Origin: Eleusine coracana subsp. coracana | Taxonomy: Eukaryota; Streptophyta; Magnoliopsida; Poales; Poaceae | Direction: 5' to 3' | Length of the DNA stretch: 64,000 bases | NCBI GenBank assembly: GCA_032690845.1 | Contig: CM064427.1 | Location: 4,413,501 to 4,477,500, forward strand | Shown: positions 57,345-64,000 of the stretch, in pieces | How positions within the stretch are numbered: the first letter of the stretch is position 1 | Layout: each line of letters opens with the position of its first letter | Program-made: the position numbers and the translations under genes | Notes under the pieces: generated by a model | Databases searched by the model: none | Told to the model about the DNA's origin: nothing | Seen by the model: only the letters and a program-made list of their open reading frames with translations

Positions 57345-58121
57345 AAACTTGTTGAGAGACCCAAGAATCACAACGTTGTTTGCACCACGTGGGTTTTCAA
57401 GAACAAAAAAGGTGAGAAAGGTGCAATTGTGAAAAACAAGGCTCGTCTAGTGGCTAAGGGGTACACTCAAGTGGCGGGAATTGACTTTGAGGAAACATTT
57501 GCTCCCGTTGCTCGACTTGAAGCTATTCGGATCATGCTTGCCTATGCTTCACACAATGGCTTCAAGCTCTATCAAATGGATGTGAAGAGTGCATTCTTCA
57601 ATGAAGAGATAAATGAGAAAGTCAATGTGGAACAACCTCCAGAATTTGAGGATCCCAAACATCCTAGACATGTGTATAAACTAAAGAAGGCTCTCTATGG
57701 ACTAAAGCAAACACCAAGAGCATGGTATGAACACTTGAGGAACTTCCTTCTCAAGAATGGGTTCAAGATTGGAAGCATTGATAACACCTTGTTCACAAGG
57801 CATGTTGGGAAGGATCTCTTTGTGTGCCAAATCTATGTGGATGATATCATATATGGGTTAACAAATGAGAAGTACAATAAGGAGTTCCGGGAAATGATGG
57901 CAAGGGAATTTCAAATGTCTATGATTGGAGAGCTCCATGTGTTCCTTAGTTTTCAAGTGAAGCAATTGAGAGAAGGCAACTTCATCTATCAAGAAAACTA
58001 CACCAAGGATCTTCTTAAGAGGTTCAACATGGAAAATAGCAAACACTTGCGCACTCCTATTGCAACAAGCAAACCCTTGGACATGGATGAAAAAGGAAAA
58101 CCAGTGAACCCCAAGCTCTAA
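57345..58121 (+). pseudogene. copia reverse transcriptase
   Basis: Opens with CTTWVFKNKK and KARLVAKGYTQVAGIDFEET, then YQMDVKSAFFNEEINEKVNV with the first catalytic Asp, KKALYGLKQTPRAWYEHLRN and the active-site box CQIYVDDIIYGLTN. It ends at a TAA at 58119 just before RSMIGSLLYLTASRPDI. All RT motifs seen are normal. The stops on both sides disable the polyprotein. Confidence 0.9.
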
Positions 58122-58787
58122 AGATCAATGATTGGGTCCTTGCTTTATCTCACCGCCTCAAGACCGGACATCATGTTTAGTGTGTGCTTGTGCGCACGCT
58201 ATCAAGCAAATCCAAAAGAGTGACACTTGAAGGCCGTAAAGATGATACTAAGATACCTCAAGTACACACCTACCATGGGGTTATGGTACCCTAGAGGAAC
58301 AAGCTTTCAGTTACTTGGGTATTCGGATTCGGACTTCATAGGATGCAAAGTGAATAGGAAGAGTACATCGGGAGGTTGCCAATTCCTTGAAAGATCTCTT
58401 GTATCTTGGAGCTAAAAGAAGCAAAACTCGGTGGCTCTATATACAGCCGAAGCGGAGTATACGACAGCAGGAGCATATTGTGCTCAACTTCTCTACATGA
58501 GGCAAACACTCTTGGACTATGGTCTCAACTTCACTCAAATGCCACTCTATTGTGATAGTGGAGCGGCAATCAAGATGGCTCTCAAAACTAGACATCATGG
58601 TCATGCAAAGCACATAGAGATCAAACATCATTTCATTCAAGATCATGTTGGGAAGAAGGACATTGACTTGGAGCATGTGCAAACTCATGAACAATTGGCG
58701 CATATCTTCACCAAGCCTCTTGATGAGAGGACCTTCAACAAGCTAAGGGGAAACCTCAATATTCTCGACCTCTCCAACATCACTTGA
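58122..58787 (+). pseudogene. copia RT end and RNase H
   Basis: After SMIGSLLYLTASRPDIMFSV a TGA at 58222 interrupts. Then GYSDSDFIGCKVNRKSTSGG gives the first RNase H Asp, and a TAA at 58414 precedes KKQNSVALYTAEAEYTTAGA (Glu). PLYCDSGAAIKMAL has the next Asp. The frame ends at NIT. The order and motifs are those of copia RNase H. Confidence 0.88.
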
Positions 58788-60055
58788 GTAACCTTAAAAC
58801 TTGTCTCTTGTAAATTTGTATAGCTTTGCTTGTTTGTTTTATTGTTTGTGCTTGTTTGTCTTCTCTTGTAGGTTAACTACGAACCTCCTTGAGATAGCAA
58901 TGGAGGGTTAAGCTTGGGAAGGTGGTTCATGGTGTACCCAAGGCTTTGAAGAATGGTCCATTGTGAGTAAGCTCAAGAAGGGAACAACTCGTCGTTGATG
59001 CTTTGGTTTATAGTTTTTCTCTCTCTTTCCTTTAGCATTGCATCATGCATTTGTAAACTTGTTACATTTGCATTCTTTGCCTTCATGCATTCTTGAGTTG
59101 TGATACCTTACATGCTTCCAAGCATGTTTCTAAGGGGAGTTGCTTATTTACAATGTACGTATACGACCCTCTAGATGATCACATAGTGATCTTTGTGATT
59201 CATGCCCATTGAGTCATGTTCAACCGCGCTCCTAGGTTAAATCTACTCGCACGGCTCAAAGACAAGTGACTCATACATTCCCAACACACTAATGACTAAC
59301 CATTGCATACTTGAGAAATTCTTTGTTGAGTCATGTGTGTAGGGGAAGCTATGGTGGAAGACCATTGTGATCAAGGAGGAGCACTATGAAAGGGGGAGTC
59401 TTTCTACCTCTTGTCTCTTATTATTTGCTTCTTGGTTCTCTTGTGCTTTGTCTTTGGTTTGTGGTTTTTGGTGATAGGTGACAAAGGGAGAGAAGAACAT
59501 GAAGATCCAAAAGCCTAGACTAGTCAAAAAGGGGGAGAAGAAGTCAAAGGGAGAAAAGTTCATGAAGATCCAACAAAAAAGATGGAAAGAAGAAAATTGG
59601 AGATAGAGATAACAACATGAAGGAACATGAAGAGACATAAAGAATCCAAATGGCAAGACCATGGTGACGAAGTGGAGAACATGAAGATGATCAAGACAAT
59701 GGTGCATGTTCACTTGGAGTACATATAAAGATCATGACAAGATGAACATCCACATCAACATGGAGAAGAACAACATTCAACATCTACACCAACATGATCA
59801 TCTACATCTATGGTGCATGTCTACATCAACAAGAACACCTTCCACGACACCATGACGGGCGCAACGATTCAACTCAAGCTCAACTTCTAGTGCGCTACAT
59901 GTTTGGGTAGTTCTCGCTCAACACCTAGCACATTCCAAGGGGAAGACTACTTCTAAGTTAAGAACCAAGGTAATCTTGTACTCCTTTCTTTTCTCTTGGT
60001 TCCTTGTTGGTCGTCCTTTTTGGATCATCATAAGTAGTGGTTGTCATCCATCACC
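58788..60055 (+). other. 3' untranslated part of the nested copia element
   Basis: No credible coding sequence. GAAGAACATGAAGATCC phrases repeat at about 59490-59660. A minus-strand frame (59384-59713) is an artefact of this purine-rich text. No envelope-like ORF was seen. Confidence 0.6.
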
Positions 60056-60069
60056 AAAAAGGGGGAGAT
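60056..60069 (+). other. polypurine tract
   Basis: AAAAAGGGGGAGAT directly before the TG of the 3' LTR. Confidence 0.85.
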
Positions 60070-61901
60070 TGTAATGATCATGACCATTGAGATCACCCCA
60101 AGGTATGATGTTTTGGTGATGAATGACAAACATGAAATATTACTAATGTCTACATGAGTGTTGTTCGTGTAAGTAACCTCTTCTACTTAAAGATGATCAT
60201 GACGGTTACCTTGGCGATTGAGGACAATAGCCACAAGCATGGAGGCTTCGTGAGCTTGATGGAGTCCAAGGGTTGATGCAGATGGATCAAAGCTGAGGAC
60301 AAGCTATAGAGCAAGTGTTGAGAACACTTGTCTAGTTGTTAGGGCTTTGAGTGCATAGGAAAAACCGGACTATCAAGAGGGTCTAGGACATTTCTCATAG
60401 GTCATGTCTAGGCAGTGATGTGCAAGGTTGCTCGGTGAAATCACAGGCTCTAGATGACAGTGAAGAAGCCAAGGAGCTATTCGGAGAAGCCGGGAAACGA
60501 AGTCAAGCGAAGGCGACAAGTTTTAGCTTCTAGACATAATGACCAGACAAAGGGGTCAATGGTGACCGGACTATACGGGCACTAGGTGAAGATGTCTGGA
60601 ACTTACAGCGAGTAGCGAGGAGTCTGTCTGTGCCAGCATTCATAGTGACTGGACGGTCCGGTCTACTGACTGGACGGTCCGGTCAGTATGAGTTGCACAG
60701 GGCAGAGAGGAAGCTAGGTCTGAAATGTTTCTGGACTGGAGAAAGAAACGGACCGAACGGTCCGGTCAGCTGACTGTATGGTCCGATCAGCAGGAGATCA
60801 GCAATGGGCAGAGCTGTTGGAGCCAAAGTCTGCAGTGACCGGACGGTCCGGACAGGCAGTGACCGGACAGTCCGGTCTGTAGGCCCAGAAAGCTGATTTT
60901 GTGGAGCAACGGCTAGTTTGAGGTTGGAAGCCTATATAACTTCATTGCTGGCTTGGAGACCTCTCTTGGCCAGTGGAATACCTGAGAGCATTTGGTAAGG
61001 TCCAAGAGAAAAAGAGGACAACACTAGGAGAGGATATTGGATATCATGAGAGTGCCTGTGAGAGTAACAAGGGGCGATCTTGCACATCTAAGGCTAGGGT
61101 GTCCTTGAGGGTGTGATCTAGGTTGTTACTCTTTGTCTATGGTGAGACCTACACCGGTTAGATGTCGGTGATCGAGCCTATCATGATTGGTTGTGAAGGT
61201 CGTCACATGTTTGTACATGGTTTGAGCCCGCCGGTGAAAGGGGCATCGCTAGTGAGCGCCCATGCCGGCTCCGGGAGTCCGACAAGTTCTCGAGTGAGGC
61301 GAGTTTATGCCTTGGTGGCAGCATGACGCACACCATGTCTTCACTCCGGGAGTGATTGCGGGCTCGTGTGCGAGAACTCCACTTGATGGCGGGACGGACC
61401 GGGACTCCACTGGGAGTGGTCCAACGAGGAGTAGGGGAAAGCGCCATCCTTCCGAGACCTCAAAAAAAAAATATTATGAGCCATCTCTTACTCCGCTCTT
61501 TACTTTGATGCCTTTCCTCTCAGTCTTTTCATATTGTGCTATTCATGCTTGTTTGCTTGCCATGTTCTAGTTGATTATCGTGTAGGCTTGCATGTTTAGG
61601 TTACTTGCTTGCTAGTAGTGTTTAAGCTTCCGCATTTGATCACTAGCATGTATAGGAGTTGCATTGGCGTGCTTGATCACTAGAAGTACATAGGAGTTGT
61701 ATTGACTTATGTGATCTACTAGTATGCATAGGTTGTCTTTCCTTTCATAGGATTATCTTGTTAGTGTGATCACCACTAGAATTGTATAGGAGTTGTTTTG
61801 AGTGTATTGACATTGGGAATTGGTAAAATTGGTACATATAGATAGTTCTCGATTCACCCCCCCCCCCCCCCCGCCCCCTCTCGGTCACTATGATCCTTTC
61901 A
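60070..61901 (+). repeat. 3' LTR of the nested copia element
   Basis: 1832 bases. Compared with the 5' LTR it has about 90 extra bases at 60780-60880 holding more paired GGACGGTCC motifs, an intact TATA box (CTATATAA at 60932-60939) and a longer C-run before its end (about 61856-61877). Confidence 0.92.
60932..60939 (+). promoter_or_regulatory. TATA box in 3' LTR
   Basis: CTATATAA, also intact in the outer LTR at about 62351-62358 but changed in the 5' LTR at 52814. Confidence 0.6.
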
Positions 61902-63165
61902 ATGCTCAGTGAAATCATAAGCACTAGGTGACAGTGGAGAAGCCAAGGAGCTGTTCGGAGAAGCCGAGAAACGAAGTCAAGTGAGGATGATGAGTTTCAG
62001 CTTTTGGACGAAGTGACCAGATAGAGGGGTCAGTGGTGATCGGACTGTACGATTACTAAGAGGTTTTCTCTGGGACTTCTAGCGAGCAGCGAGGAATCTG
62101 TTTGTGCAGGGAGCTATAGAGACTGGACAGTACGGTCAGGTCACCAGACTGTACGGTTAGTTCAGCTAAGGCACAGGACAAAGAGGAAGCGCTCTTGAAT
62201 GTTTCTCGACTAGAGAGAGAAACGGACCGGTTAGCTGACCGGATAGTCCGGTTAGTACTGGAGATCGGCCAGGACAGAAGTGCCAATGGTTCTGGGAGCC
62301 GTTACAGGAAGGTGATCTTATGGAGCAACGACTAGTTAGAGGTTGGAAGCCTATATAACTTCATTGCTGGGGTCTTGGAGACCTCTCTTGGCCGGTGGAA
62401 TACCTAAGAGCATTTGGTAAGGTCCAAGAGGAAAAGAGGACAGTACTAGGAGGAGATATTGGATATCTTGAGAGTGCTAGTGAGAGTAACTAGAACATCT
62501 TGCACATCTAAGGCTAGGGTGTCCTTGAGGGTGTGATCTAGGCTATTACTCTTGGTCTATGGTGTGACCTAGACCGGTTAGGTGTCGGTGATCGAGCCTA
62601 TCGTGATTGGTTGTGAAGGCCGTCACACGTTTGTATACAGTTTGAGCCCGCCGGTGAAAGGGACATCACTAAAGAGCGTACAACGATCACCTCGGGGAGT
62701 CCGACAAGTTCTCGAGAGAGGCGAGCTTGTGCCTTGGTGGCAGCATGACATGCATCGTGTCTTCACTCTGGGAGTGATTGCGGGCTCGTAGACGAGAACT
62801 CCACTTGGTGGCGGGAGGGACCGAGTCTCCGACGGGAGTGGTCCAACAAGGAGTAGAAGAAGGTGCCATCCTTCTGAGACCTCAGGAAAAAATCATGAGC
62901 ATTCCTTGACCCCTCTTTACTATTCCGCATTTGTATGCTATAGTTGATAGGGTGACTTGTGGCTTGCATGGGCTAGTGTGTTGAGCTTCCGAATTTCGTA
63001 ATCATCATGAACACTAGCTTGTGTGAGGTCTTGGCCTACTAGAATTGCTTAGGTTGCAATGATTGTTAGATTCTAGTGGTGTGAAATTGAAGTATTCGGA
63101 TTTGTGGTCGGCTTACCGATTCACCCTCCCCCCCCCCCCCTCTTGGTACGCCTTCGGTCCTTATA
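61902..63165 (+). repeat. outer LTR, right part
   Basis: Continues the outer LTR after the nested insertion, beginning ATGCTCAGTGAAATC. It has paired motifs near 62015-62260 and a C-run near 63127-63140. The end is placed near 63165, where gypsy coding sequence starts in the other orientation. The terminal bases differ from the inner LTR end, so the boundary is approximate. Confidence 0.75.
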
Positions 63166-64000
63166 GGACTGAAGAAGGGACTGTCTTTTTCAGCTAAGAT
63201 ACATGGAACACAGGATGAATGCTACTGTGTTCTGGCAGCAGTACCTTGTAAGACACGTCGTCATTGATCTTTTGAATCACTTTGAATGGACCAAAATACT
63301 TGAATGCTAGCTTATAATTGGCCCGGTGTGCAACTGACGTTTGGACATACGGTTGCAGTTTCACATAAACCATGTCACCTACTTGAAAATGTCTATCAAC
63401 TCTATTTTTATCAGCCTGTTGCTTTATTTTCTGGTGAGCCCTTAGCAAGTGTTGTTGTACCAGTTTGGTCATAATTTCTCTTTCAGACAGCCATTCCTTG
63501 AGATCTTGTGTAGCACAAACATCAACATTTTCGATACCCAGATGCCTTGGAGGATGACCATAAATCACCTCAAATGGTAACTTGTTGAGAGTAGAATGAT
63601 AGCACATATTATACCAGAATTCAGCCAAATGCAAAAACTTCAACCACTTAGTAGGACAAGCGTGAACAAAACACATTAAGTAAGTCGCCCGACATTGATT
63701 TACCGTCTCAGTTTGTCCATCAGACTGTGGATGATAAGCACTTCTCATATTCAACTCTACCCCAGCCAAAGTGAATATTTCTCTCCCTAGATTACTTGTA
63801 AATATCCTATCTGTATCAGTTATTATGGCTTTGGGCATTCCATGCAATCTAAAAAACATGTTGCATATAGGCAGTAGCTACTGAGAGAGCAGTGAAAGTA
63901 TGGGCCAAAGGTAGAAAGTGTGCAAATTTAGAGAACTTGTCAACAATTACCAAGATGCAATTGTAGCTGTTAGTCTTGGGAAGACCTTCAACGAAATCCA
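63166..64000 (-). pseudogene. Ty3/gypsy integrase (3' part of pol), partial at window edge
   Basis: At the right edge the minus strand reads DFVEGLPKTNSYNCILVIVD with the first catalytic Asp. A one-base frameshift near 63860 leads into the main frame (63194-63859) with AIITDTDRIFTSNLGREIF (second Asp), AYHPQSDGQTETVNQ (Glu) and a C-terminal domain ending SSIHPVFHVS. A TAG follows where a Gln codon is usual, then LKKTVPSS to the junction. It is a chromovirus-like arrangement. No chromodomain was seen before the LTR junction. Confidence 0.88.

Larger units (their letters stand above)
52076..61901 (+). mobile_element. complete long-LTR Ty1/copia element nested in an older LTR
   Basis: LTRs 52076-53774 and 60070-61901. 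Primer site TGGTATCAGAGCC at 53777, polypurine tract at 60056-60069. Flanked by ATGCT at 52071-52075 and 61902-61906. The order protease, integrase, reverse transcriptase, RNase H is copia. The coding region carries several stops, so it is defective. The long LTRs and perfect Met-tRNA primer site fit a SIRE/Maximus-like group. That lineage is inference. Confidence 0.93.

Noticed and set aside
59384..59713. Hydrophobic minus-strand ORF, possible envelope-like protein
   Set aside because: It is the reverse of GAAGA-rich 3' untranslated text, giving Phe/Leu-rich translation. No signal peptide or membrane layout that would support an envelope.

Overview
The window is nuclear DNA of a flowering plant, most likely a grass. 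Almost everything recognisable in it is transposable-element sequence. The plant call rests on Ty1/copia and Ty3/gypsy LTR retrotransposons with primer-binding sites matching plant initiator-Met tRNA (one at 53777 is perfect), on Stowaway-, hAT-, Harbinger- and CACTA-like small elements, and on a FAR1/Mutator-type gene fragment. The grass call is inference from the mix of families and from very GC-rich leaders beside AT-rich intergenic DNA. No intact host gene was found. One host exon is cut by a retrotransposon.

Layout. (1) About 281-13490: a decayed Tat-like Ty3/gypsy element on the minus strand, with LTR, gag, protease, reverse transcriptase, RNase H and integrase running right to left, and an accessory gene on the opposite strand (3169-6239) behind its own TATA-like box. 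(2) 13491-20258: a truncated copia-like element on the minus strand, with a 2.15 kb LTR, a degenerate Met-tRNA primer site and a 532-codon gag reading frame but no visible pol. Eleven copies of a paired AACCGG..CCGGTT motif are scattered through LTR, non-coding and coding parts. (3) 20259-26548: old degraded DNA with an unrecognised broken ORF, a gypsy-LTR-like scrap, a CACTA-like small element and a 460-bp tandem repeat. (4) 26554-32707: a full-length copia element with LTRs and a perfect 5-bp target duplication (CATCT), sitting in a minus-strand exon. (5) 32708-39030: intergenic DNA with small DNA transposons, including an hAT element with a perfect 8-bp target duplication, and a local duplication.

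(6) 39031-50174: two members of one 246-bp-LTR copia family in opposite orientation with a third LTR fragment wedged between them. (7) 50513-51360: a FAR1-type fragment whose second exon is tandemly duplicated. (8) 51361-63165: a nested pair of long-LTR copia elements. The inner one (52076-61901) is complete and flanked by the perfect duplication ATGCT inside the LTR of the older outer one. (9) 63166-64000: the 3' part of a gypsy pol gene on the minus strand.

All retroelement coding regions except short stretches carry stops or frameshifts, many of them explainable as C-to-T changes of methylated cytosines, so the elements read as silenced relics. The most unusual material is the paired CCGG-centred palindrome arrays carried by two copia families, the antisense gene of the gypsy element, the exon split by a copia insertion, and the tandem FAR1 exon duplication.
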